Assembly (NCBI GenBank): GCA_964574335.1
Contig: CAZNNH010000174.1
Span: 1 to 13,592 of the forward strand
Length of the DNA stretch: 13,592 nt
From: CAZNNH01 sp964574335
GTDB lineage: Bacteria > Acidobacteriota > Vicinamibacteria > Fen-336
Reading direction: 5' to 3'
Below, in pieces: positions 1 to 6,465 of this stretch (position 1 is the first letter of the stretch; each line of letters begins with the position of its first letter). The notes under the pieces were generated by a model. It did no database searches, had not been told where the DNA came from, and worked only from the letters and a program-made list of their open reading frames with translations. A program made the translations under genes and the position numbers.

Positions 1-668
1 ACCACCACGTGCATCGGCATCCGCAGCAGGTAGACCATCACCGGCACCATGATGAAGCCGCCGCCCACCCCCATGATGGCGGCCAGCACGCCGACCAGGA
101 CCCCGAGCGCCAGCGGCATCAGCACCGAGATCCGCACCCCGGAGCGCTCGAAGGTCATCTTGTAGGGGAGGGCCTGGACCACGCGGGCATAGACGGACGG
201 CCGGCGGCCGCCTTCGCCCGGGCCGGCCACCGCCACGCTCACCTCGGCCCCCCGGAGCGCGCGCATGCTGTCGAGGAACATGTAGGACCCGATCAGCGCC
301 AGCATCGCCACGTAGGTCAGGCGGATCACGAAGTCGGCCTGGCCGGTGGCCCGCAGCAGCTTGATGAGCTGGACGCCGCCGGTCCCCCCCAGAAGACCGC
401 CGAGCAGCAGCAGGATCCCCATCTTGTAGTCCACGTTGCCCGAGCGGGAGTGGGCGAAGGTCCCGGAGGAGGCCGCCGCCACGATCTGGTTGGAGTCCGA
501 CGCCGCCGCCACGGTGGGAGGGATGCCGATCATGATCAGGAGCGGCGTGAGCAGGAAGCCGCCGCCCACGCCGAACAGCCCCGAGAGCAGGCCGACCAGA
601 CCGCCCAGGCCCAAGAGGAGGGGGAGGCTGACGCTGGTGCCGGCCACGGGCAGGTAGATGTAGAGCAT
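1..668 (-). CDS. TauE/SafE (TSUP) family anion permease, C-terminus off the left edge
   Basis: Partial gene: 222 codons read from ATG at 668 leftwards with no stop before base 1. The protein is mostly hydrophobic helices. It carries the two glycine-rich repeats typical of the TauE/SafE (TSUP) family: GVGGGF at residues 33-38 followed by LLTPLL, and again at 200-205 followed by IMVPV. The internal duplication is a hallmark of the fold. Family members move sulfite, sulfoacetate or other small organosulfur anions across the inner membrane; the substrate here cannot be read from sequence. A soluble, charged loop (about 138-175) separates the halves. The gene starts 11 bp after the histidine kinase stop with no strong Shine-Dalgarno, so it is probably co-transcribed and perhaps translationally coupled. 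The family call is firm; sulfite export is only inference. Confidence 0.9.
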   Translation of the reverse strand, partial: MLYIYLPVAGTSVSLPLLLGLGGLVGLLSGLFGVGGGFLLTPLLIMIGIPPTVAAASDSNQIVAAASSGTFAHSRSGNVDYKMGILLLLGGLLGGTGGVQLIKLLRATGQADFVIRLTYVAMLALIGSYMFLDSMRALRGAEVSVAVAGPGEGGRRPSVYARVVQALPYKMTFERSGVRISVLMPLALGVLVGVLAAIMGVGGGFIMVPVMVYLLRMPMHVV

Positions 669-679
669 ACGGAGCGACC

Positions 680-2173
680 TCAGCCTTTCGTGTCGGCGAC
701 CGGCAGCACCACCCGGAAGGTGGTGCCCTCGCCCGGCTGGCTCTCCACCAGCAGGCGGCCGCCGTGCTTCTCGACGATGCTGTAGCTCACCGACAGGCCC
801 AGACCGGTCCCCTCGCCGGCCTCCTTGGTGGTGAAGAACGGCTCGAAGATCTTGTCGAGCTGCTCGGCGGGGATCCCGACGCCGGTGTCGCGCACCGCGA
901 TCTCCACCGAGCCGTTGGCGCGCCCGGCCGACACCGACAGCCTGCCGCCGCCGGGCATGGAGTCCATCGCGTTCAGGAACAGGTTCAAGAAGACCTGCTG
1001 CAGGTTGCGCGGGTTGCCCTTGACCTTTGGCAGGTCGGCGGGGACCTCGACCTCGGCGGCCACCTTGGCCAGCGTCATCTCGTTGCCGACCAGGCGCAGG
1101 CTGGTCTCGAGCAGCTCGCCGACCTCGATCGGGGTGAAGACCGGGTGGTCCTTGCGGGTGAAGTCGAGCAGGTTCCGGACGGTGGCGCTGGCCCGCTGCA
1201 CCTGGGTGAAGATGTCGTCGAGCAGCTTGCGCTTCTTTGCGGTCTCGAGCTCCTCGAAGTCGTCGAGCAGGGTCTCGACGGTGAGGCTGATGTTGTTGAG
1301 GGGGTTGTTGAGCTCGTGGGCGATCCCCGAGGTCAGCGAGCCGACCGCCGCCATCTTGCGCGACTGCAGGAGCTGCTCCTGTCGGACGCGGAGCTCCTCC
1401 AGCATCCGGTTGATGGCCAGGGCCAGCGTCGAGAACTCGTCCTTGTAGCGCCGGGCGGGACGGATCGGCGAGAAGTCGCCCTCGGCGATCCGCTCCACGT
1501 AGGTGATGAAGCGCCCGATCCTCCGGATCACCTGGCGGGTGAGCTGATCGGCCAGGATCACGATCAGCAGCACCATCATGCCCAGGAGCGCCATCGCGCC
1601 CAGCGAGGCGCTGCGCAGCAGCCCGTCCATCGCCTGCCGCTCCTTGGCGATCATCTCCGAGGCGTCGGCCAGGATCGTGGTCCCATGCCTTCGGAGCTGG
1701 GCCTCGCTCTGCCCCCTCTCGGAAGGGGCTGTCCCCGGCGCTGGCGTCGCCAGCTCCTCGAGCAGGCCCTCATAGCTCCGGAGGGCCTCCTTCCAGCGTT
1801 GCGCCGCCGCCTTGCCGACGATGTCCTCGACACCCTGGGCGTTGGCCTCGAGCAGCCGCTGGGCGCGGTACACGTGCTCGAGGGCGTCGTTGGGGCTGGT
1901 CCCGTAGAGGAAGTAGTTCTTCTCGTAGCGCCGCGCCTCCTGGATCTGGAAGGCGTACTCGTCGACCGCCTCCAGGAAGTGCATCTTGGTGCGGACGTGG
2001 GAGAGCATCAGCGTCGAGCCGATGGTGATGCCGGCGATGAAGAGGGTGCAGACGACGAAGACGAGAGCGATACGGAAGCGAATCGTGAGACGGGGCCGCT
2101 TCTCCAGCTGGCGCTGGATCTCCTCCTGGAGGGTCCGCTCTCCGGGCCTGTTCGGCTCGTCCGCCCCGGCCAT
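680..2173 (-). CDS. Membrane-bound sensor histidine kinase (HAMP, HisKA, HATPase_c)
   Basis: A 497-residue two-component sensor kinase. From ATG at 2173: membrane helix about 34-58; periplasmic helical sensor about 60-190 with a RRYEKNYFLYG segment like those in four-helix-bundle sensors; second membrane helix about 192-210; HAMP linker about 211-265; HisKA with phospho-acceptor His286 in GIAHELNNPL; ATPase with N box (N401), G1 DTGVGIP (429-435), F box FEPFF (443-447) and G2 GTGLGLS (455-461). All catalytic motifs are present, so it should be active. A GTG four codons upstream (2185) would also extend the frame, but the AGAGGTG sequence there sits 9 nt before the ATG and reads better as the ribosome site. 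It heads an operon with the TSUP permease. No response regulator is adjacent. The ligand is unknown. Confidence 0.93.
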   Translation of the reverse strand: MAGADEPNRPGERTLQEEIQRQLEKRPRLTIRFRIALVFVVCTLFIAGITIGSTLMLSHVRTKMHFLEAVDEYAFQIQEARRYEKNYFLYGTSPNDALEHVYRAQRLLEANAQGVEDIVGKAAAQRWKEALRSYEGLLEELATPAPGTAPSERGQSEAQLRRHGTTILADASEMIAKERQAMDGLLRSASLGAMALLGMMVLLIVILADQLTRQVIRRIGRFITYVERIAEGDFSPIRPARRYKDEFSTLALAINRMLEELRVRQEQLLQSRKMAAVGSLTSGIAHELNNPLNNISLTVETLLDDFEELETAKKRKLLDDIFTQVQRASATVRNLLDFTRKDHPVFTPIEVGELLETSLRLVGNEMTLAKVAAEVEVPADLPKVKGNPRNLQQVFLNLFLNAMDSMPGGGRLSVSAGRANGSVEIAVRDTGVGIPAEQLDKIFEPFFTTKEAGEGTGLGLSVSYSIVEKHGGRLLVESQPGEGTTFRVVLPVADTKG

Positions 2174-2178
2174 CTCGG

Positions 2179-2188
2179 TGAGCACCTC
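2179..2188 (-). promoter_or_regulatory. Ribosome binding site deciding the kinase start
   Basis: Read on the minus strand, GAGAGGTG lies 9 nt before ATG 2173 and resembles the AGGAGGTG consensus. It overlaps the alternative GTG codon at 2185, which would have no spacer from it. This argues for the ATG. Confidence 0.55.
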
Positions 2189-2193
2189 TCAGT

Positions 2194-2219
2194 GGGCGCC
2201 GGCTCCGGCCGGAGCGCCC
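2194..2219. repeat. GC-rich palindrome in the kinase leader
   Basis: A perfect 14-bp palindrome, GCTCCGGCCGGAGC (2202-2215), is flanked by GGGC (2194-2197) and GCCC (2216-2219), giving an extended imperfect hairpin. It lies between the putative -10 box (2234-2239) and the kinase ribosome site. It could be an operator half-site pair or a structure in the mRNA leader. No T-tract follows on either strand, so a terminator is unlikely. The symmetry is seen; a role is inference. Confidence 0.4.
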
Positions 2220-2233
2220 GATCAGGTCGGCCC

Positions 2234-2239
2234 ATTCTA
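2234..2239 (-). promoter_or_regulatory. Possible -10 box for the kinase-permease operon
   Basis: Minus-strand TAGAAT, five of six matches to TATAAT, stands out in very GC-rich DNA. Transcription would start near 2227 and give a leader of about 54 nt containing the palindrome and ribosome site. No good -35 hexamer lies 17 bp upstream; that position falls within the end of the DedA stump. Moderate to low confidence. Confidence 0.35.
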
Positions 2240-2246
2240 GCGGAGC

Positions 2247-2399
2247 CTAGGCGCCGAGGGTGGCCAGCAGGATCACCTGCCCGATGCTGAGGTAGCCGCG
2301 ATGGGCCAGGAACCCGCCCACCAGGATGAAGCTCTCTCCCTCGAGCAGGGTTCCGATGAAGACGGCACCGTAGCCGAGATGGGTGAGCAGCTCGTTCAC
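2247..2399 (-). pseudogene. Truncated DedA/VTT-family membrane protein (N-terminal stump, 50 aa)
   Basis: From GTG 2399 the minus strand encodes 50 residues ending at TAG (2249-2247). The start has a GGAG ribosome site 5 nt upstream. The peptide contains LGYGAVFIGTLLEGESF and GGFLAHRGYLS, which match the start of DedA/SNARE-associated (VTT domain) proteins: a conserved Gly-Tyr, the F(I/L)xxxLE(G/N) stretch, the loop ending GGFLA and the beginning of the next helix ending LGA. Full DedA proteins run to about 200 residues and continue with G-D/N motifs and an Arg-containing core; all of that is missing. None of the frames after the stop restores it convincingly. DedA proteins are polyprenyl- or phospholipid-handling membrane proteins. 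This is best read as a decayed gene truncated by deletion; a functional short peptide cannot be excluded. Confidence 0.7.
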
Positions 2400-2513
2400 G
2401 AGGACTCCGTTCCCCGACCACCAGAAACGCTACCCCCGAACGCCCGGGCGCTCAAGTCGCTGCCGCGGGCGGCGGGGCTTCGTGCTTGCGCCGCCGGCGT
2501 CCGGCGAGTCAAC

Positions 2514-3689
2514 ATGAGAACGTTGACCCCTCCCAACGGCGAGAGCCTGCTGGTCGAGATCGTCGACTTGGCGCTAGGGACCGCCCTGGTCTTCAGCTTG
2601 CTCGTGTGGCTGAAGGACGCCAGAGGGCGGCTGGCCTTCGCCGTGGTGACGGTGGTCGGCCTCGGCTACGCGCTGAGCCTCCAGGCGGGACTGATCCTCA
2701 CCGCCCGCCTGCTGCAGGCCACCCTCCTGGTCTCGGCGGTGATGCTGCTCTTCGTCTTCCAGGAGGACCTCAGGCGCCGGTTCGAGAGGATCGCCGCGGT
2801 CGTCCTCAGGCGCAGCACGCCGGCGCCGGCCGACGTCCTCGACACCGTGGTGCGCGCCGCCTTCTCGCTGGCCGGGAGCCGCCATGGAGCGCTGATCGTG
2901 ATCCCCGGTCACGACCCGATCGAGCTGAACGTGGAAGGGGGCATCCCCCTGGACGGCCTGGTGACCGAGAACCTGCTGCTCAGCCTCTTCGACCCCCACT
3001 CCCCGGGGCACGACGGGGCGGTGGTGATCCGGAGGGACCGGGTGGCCCGCTTCGCCGTCCACCTTCCCCTCTCCACCCGCTTCGAGGAGCTCGGCGCCCA
3101 CGGCACCCGGCACGCCGCCGGCCTCGGGCTCGCCGAGCGCTGCGACGCCGCCTGCGTGGTGGTCTCGGAGGAGAAGGGCGAAGTGTCCATCGCCATCCAG
3201 GGGAGGCTGCACCCGGTCGGGACGCCGGTGGAGCTGGAAGGCCGGCTGCGGAGCCTGCCCACCACGGCCAGCGAGCCGGCGCCGCGCCAGCGGACGATCC
3301 GAAGCCTGGCCCGCCGCTACGGGCTCGCCCTCCCGGTGGCGGTGCTGGTCACGCTCCTGCTCTGGGCGCTGGTCGTGCCCGGCTCCCAGGCGGTCACCCG
3401 CACGGTTCCGGTTCCGGTGCAGGTGGAGAACCTGCCCCCCGGCTACGTGCTGGAGGCGGTCAGCCCGCAGACCGTGCGCATCACCGTGAGCGGGCCGCGC
3501 CGCACCCTCTTCTTCCTCGACCCGGAGGCGTTGGAGGTCCGGCTGGACGCGTTCCTGGTCCGGGAGGGGCGCCGGACCTTCGAGGTGACGCCGAGCGCGA
3601 TCATCCGACCGACCTCGCTCGAGGTGCGGCAGGTGAACCCGAGCCGGGTGCTGCTGACGGTACGACCTCCCGAGCCGAAGGGGGGCTGA
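2514..3689 (+). CDS. cdaA: Diadenylate cyclase fused to a YbbR domain (CdaA-CdaR in one chain)
   Basis: Predicted to make cyclic di-AMP from two ATP at the inner membrane. From ATG 2514 (391 aa): three membrane helices about 15-33, 39-57 and 60-82 ending FQEDLRRRFER, as in CdaA; the DAC domain about 105-235 with SPGHDGAVVI (DGA at 167-169) and GTRHAAGLGLAE (TRH at 198-200); a fourth membrane helix about 268-289; then one YbbR repeat about 298-384 (VPVQVENLPPGY, VRITVSGPRR), placed outside the membrane. In Firmicutes CdaA and the YbbR protein CdaR are separate neighbours upstream of glmM; no glmM is visible here. The motif is normally RHR, but here Ala201 replaces the second Arg. The frame is open back to 2301, but the upstream residues are charged, unlike CdaA, and part of that stretch lies opposite the DedA stump. 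No strong ribosome site precedes the ATG (GGCGAG, 5 nt). Domain calls are firm; full activity is not assured. Confidence 0.9.
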   Translation: MRTLTPPNGESLLVEIVDLALGTALVFSLLVWLKDARGRLAFAVVTVVGLGYALSLQAGLILTARLLQATLLVSAVMLLFVFQEDLRRRFERIAAVVLRRSTPAPADVLDTVVRAAFSLAGSRHGALIVIPGHDPIELNVEGGIPLDGLVTENLLLSLFDPHSPGHDGAVVIRRDRVARFAVHLPLSTRFEELGAHGTRHAAGLGLAERCDAACVVVSEEKGEVSIAIQGRLHPVGTPVELEGRLRSLPTTASEPAPRQRTIRSLARRYGLALPVAVLVTLLLWALVVPGSQAVTRTVPVPVQVENLPPGYVLEAVSPQTVRITVSGPRRTLFFLDPEALEVRLDAFLVREGRRTFEVTPSAIIRPTSLEVRQVNPSRVLLTVRPPEPKGG

Positions 3690-3704
3690 GCCGAGCGGCT
3701 CGGG
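3669..3704. terminator. 9-bp inverted repeat at a convergent gene end (possible bidirectional terminator)
   Basis: CCCGAGCCG (3669-3677) pairs perfectly with CGGCTCGGG (3696-3704) across an 18-nt loop that spans the cyclase stop codon. A shorter alternative hairpin, CCGAG/CTCGG, lies at 3691-3703. The repeat sits just before the convergent exporter operon end at 3731. There is no T-tract on either side, so it is not a classical intrinsic terminator. Confidence 0.3.
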
Positions 3705-3730
3705 CGTGTGGCGGGCGCCGCCGGGCGGGC

Positions 3731-5710
3731 TCAGCCGGTGGAGGCGACGCGGCAACGATGGACGATGAAGAGGCACAGGCCCAAGACGGCCGCCGGCGCC
3801 AGGTAGTCGGCGGGAGGGAGCTGGCCCACCGGGAAGCCGGCGCGCTCCAGCAGCACGCCGAGGCCGTTGTGGAGGAGGTGCCAGAGCATCGCCGGAAGGA
3901 TCGATCCGCTCTCCAGGGTGAGGGCGGCCAGCAGCACGCCGAGCAGGGTGACCGGGACGATACGGACCATCACGCCGTGGTAGAAGCCAAAGACCAGGCC
4001 CACGGTGAGGCACAGCGGCAGCGGACGAAGGCGCCGCCTCAGCCCGCTCAGAAGGATCCCCCGGAAGAAGACCTCCTCGAAGAAGGCGGGCAGGACGGCG
4101 AGGAGGAGCAGGAGCTGCAGCAGCGGGAGCCGCTCCGGTAGCAGCGTCTCGGCCAGAGAGCGCTGCCAGGCCTCGGGGAGGGGGAAGAGGCGGCTGGCGA
4201 GGCGGAACAGGCCGTTGGACACCAGCACTCCGGCTGGCGCGCCCAGCAGCACCGCCACCCAGACCGGGGCCCGCGGCGCACGGAGGGAGAGGGTCCTCAC
4301 CGGGTCCAGGTGGTACCGCCGCAGCAGGAGAAGCGACCCGCCGCCCAGCAGCAGCACCACGTTGAAGAGCACCTGGCGCTCGAGGGAGGCCAGGGCCTTC
4401 AGGTTGGCCGACGCCAGAAGCTGGACCACCCAGACGCCGCCCACCCAGTAGGGGACGTCGCGCTCGAAACGCCCCTCCGGCGTCGCCGGCTCCGGGGTGC
4501 CCGCGCTCGGAACGATCAGCCGCTCCGTGGAGAGGGTGCGCTGGGTCAGCCAGCAGGCCCAGGCTGCCGCGGACGCTGTGATCATGAAGGCCAGCCCCAG
4601 AAACGGCCAGTCCCGAGACCCGAGCATCACCTCGCGGACCGCCACCGAGCTGTTGGCGATGGGCAGCAGCGCGACCGCCGAGCGAAGGGCCACTCCGGGC
4701 AGCGCGCCGGCGGCGGACAGCGCCAGGCCCACGAGGAAGACCGGGAGGAAGTGGATCTGCGACTCCATGTAGCTGCGCGAGCGTCCCGACACCAGCAGCA
4801 GCACCGCCGAGGCCAGCACCGCTACCGGCAGCAGCATCACGAAGACCAGGGCCACGTCGCCGGCCGAGAGGGACAAGGCGAAGCTGCTCGGCAGCGGGAT
4901 CGCCCCCAGGACCACGTATACCAGCAGGTTCAGCGACTGGATCGCGGTCACCGCCAGGGCCAGCGCCAGCACCGCCAGCAGCTTGGCGGCCACGATCTCG
5001 CCACGTCGCACCGGAGTGGTGAGCAGGGTCTCGAGCGTGCCCCGCTCCTTCTCGCCGGCGATCGTGTCGTTGGCGACGACCGACCCTCCGATCAGGACGA
5101 ACATCAGCACGAAGCCGGTCAGCAGCTTTCCGAGCATGGAGCCGGTGCGCTGGGAGGCGCTGGCCAGGTCACGGGTGACGAGGGGGAAAACCTGGTCGGC
5201 CGGGAGCGGGAAGCCCCGCTCCTGCAGCAGGCGATGGCGGTGACGGGTGAGGACCCGCTCCAGCAGGTGGGCCAGGCGTTCGGAGCCGTCGCGCGAGGGG
5301 TCGCGGTCGGCGCGGTAGTGGATGCGCAGCGTCGGGACCGGCTCCCCTGCCAGCGTCTCCACGTAGAAATGGACCTCGTCGTCGCGCAACGCCGCCCCGG
5401 GATCGGCGACCCTCTTCTCGGCGAGCCGGAGCCGCCGCCCCTGCTCGCGCTCGGCCTCGAGGTGGACCCCTTCGGCGATCAGCCTTCGCAGCAGCGCCGC
5501 TCGCTCGCCGACCACGGCGTAGCGGAACACCGTCTCCGCCCGGCGCTTCTCGCGGCTCTCCTCCACCAGGCGGTTCGAGTACAGGTAGAGGGGCATCAGC
5601 AGCAGCGGGAGCACCACCGAGAAGACCAGCGCCCGCCGGTCGCGCATCAGCAGGCGGAGCTCGTGGAGCAGCAGCCGCTCGACCGAGGCCGCCTCCAGCC
5701 GGTCCTTCAT
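3731..5710 (-). CDS. ABC-2 (NatB-type) permease fused to a CPBP intramembrane protease
   Basis: A 659-residue two-part membrane protein. The first part (about 1-400) is a NatB/ABC-2 permease: helix about 28-46, an extracytoplasmic domain about 50-190, then a helix bundle containing the family signature AGEKERGTLETLLTTP (218-233), as in sodium and peptide efflux permeases. After a linker (about 400-420) come further helices and a CPBP (Abi/Rce1-like) domain with all three metalloprotease motifs: EEVFFR (545-550), FGFYH (574-578) and HLLHN (611-615). CPBP proteases cleave within the membrane; some members act in immunity or prenyl-protein processing. This architecture is known in several phyla, but the protease substrate is not. 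ATG 5710 overlaps the ATPase stop as ATGA, which fits translational coupling; no clear Shine-Dalgarno is seen. It is the last gene of the exporter operon. Confidence 0.9.
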   Translation of the reverse strand: MKDRLEAASVERLLLHELRLLMRDRRALVFSVVLPLLLMPLYLYSNRLVEESREKRRAETVFRYAVVGERAALLRRLIAEGVHLEAEREQGRRLRLAEKRVADPGAALRDDEVHFYVETLAGEPVPTLRIHYRADRDPSRDGSERLAHLLERVLTRHRHRLLQERGFPLPADQVFPLVTRDLASASQRTGSMLGKLLTGFVLMFVLIGGSVVANDTIAGEKERGTLETLLTTPVRRGEIVAAKLLAVLALALAVTAIQSLNLLVYVVLGAIPLPSSFALSLSAGDVALVFVMLLPVAVLASAVLLLVSGRSRSYMESQIHFLPVFLVGLALSAAGALPGVALRSAVALLPIANSSVAVREVMLGSRDWPFLGLAFMITASAAAWACWLTQRTLSTERLIVPSAGTPEPATPEGRFERDVPYWVGGVWVVQLLASANLKALASLERQVLFNVVLLLGGGSLLLLRRYHLDPVRTLSLRAPRAPVWVAVLLGAPAGVLVSNGLFRLASRLFPLPEAWQRSLAETLLPERLPLLQLLLLLAVLPAFFEEVFFRGILLSGLRRRLRPLPLCLTVGLVFGFYHGVMVRIVPVTLLGVLLAALTLESGSILPAMLWHLLHNGLGVLLERAGFPVGQLPPADYLAPAAVLGLCLFIVHRCRVASTG

Positions 5711-6465
5711 CGGCTGGCGTCGCCCCCGGTGACGAGCTGGACGAAGATCTCCTCGAGGTAGCGTTGGCCGGTGGCGGCGCGCAGCCCCTCCAGGCTGTCG
5801 CAGGCGAGCAGCCGGCCGCCGTGGATGATGGCGATGCGGTCGCAGAGCTTCTCCGCCTCGCTCATGACGTGGGTGGAGAGGACCACGGTCTTGCCCTGGT
5901 CGCGCAGGGCTCGGATCACGTCCAGCATCTCCAGCGCCACCAGCACGTCCAGGCCCACGGTGGGCTCGTCGAAGATCAGGACCGGCGGGTCGTGGGCCAG
6001 GGTGCGGGCGATGGCCACCTTCTGCCTCATCCCACTCGAGAGGCGATCGATCCGGGTTTCGGCGAAGGCCGAGATCCCGAGCTTCTGGATCAGCTCGTCC
6101 ACGCGCTCCGCCAGCCCCGAGCGGGGAACGCCGCCCACGCTGGCGAAGAACTCCAGCGTCTCCCGGGCGGTGAGGCGTGGGTAGAGGGCGGTGGAGGCGG
6201 AATGGAAGCCCAGGCAGCGGCGGACCTCTCTGGGCGAGCGGAGAACGTCGTGGCCCATCACGGTGGCGGTCCCGGCGCTCGGGCGGAGGACGGTGGAGAG
6301 CATCCGCAGGGTGGTGGTTTTGCCCGCCCCGTTGGCCCCCAGCAGGCCGAAGACGGTCCCCGCCTGGACCTCGAAGTCGAGGCCGTCCACCGCCCGCACC
6401 TCGCCCCGGCCCTCGTCGTGGAAGAGCTTGGTGAGCCCCATCGTCTTCACCGTCGTCTCGCTCAC
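5707..6465 (-). CDS. NatA-type ABC transporter ATPase
   Basis: A complete 252-residue ABC ATPase that powers the two flanking permeases. Motifs: Walker A GANGAGKT (43-50); signature LSSGMRQKV (142-150) in place of LSGGQ, as usual in the NatA group; Walker B VLIFDEP (162-168) with D-loop GLD; switch histidine H199 in STHVMSEAE. The Q-loop position reads GFHSASTALYPRLTARE, lacking the usual Gln, which is also seen in NatA-like proteins. GTG 6465 is chosen because AGGAGG lies 5 nt upstream and the codon overlaps the upstream permease stop as GTGA. The reading frame is open far upstream to about 8265, but that stretch is antisense to other genes. The product exported is not readable from sequence; sodium, peptide or antibiotic efflux are the family precedents. 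Confidence 0.94.
   Translation of the reverse strand: MSETTVKTMGLTKLFHDEGRGEVRAVDGLDFEVQAGTVFGLLGANGAGKTTTLRMLSTVLRPSAGTATVMGHDVLRSPREVRRCLGFHSASTALYPRLTARETLEFFASVGGVPRSGLAERVDELIQKLGISAFAETRIDRLSSGMRQKVAIARTLAHDPPVLIFDEPTVGLDVLVALEMLDVIRALRDQGKTVVLSTHVMSEAEKLCDRIAIIHGGRLLACDSLEGLRAATGQRYLEEIFVQLVTGGDASR

Noticed and set aside
2186..2246. A frameshifted continuation of the DedA domain after the TAG
   Set aside because: No frame gives the conserved continuation of the VTT domain. A loose GR-x-GR resemblance in frame is too short to count.
764..2290. A 508-residue plus-strand open frame opposite the histidine kinase
   Set aside because: It is a shadow of the kinase in GC-rich DNA: Leu/Gly/Asp/His-rich with no recognisable motif.
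2301..2513. A 71-codon N-terminal extension of the diadenylate cyclase
   Set aside because: The residues are charged and proline-rich, unlike CdaA proteins, and part of the stretch lies opposite the DedA stump. ATG 2514 leads directly into the first membrane helix.
2400..2513. A promoter for the diadenylate cyclase
   Set aside because: I looked for -35/-10 pairs on the plus strand and saw no hexamers near consensus at usable spacing; the region holds nothing I can support.
4310..5761. Gln/Arg/His-rich plus-strand open frame opposite the CPBP permease
   Set aside because: Its composition is the typical antisense image of Leu/Ala-rich membrane protein codons, and the opposite strand has clear family motifs.
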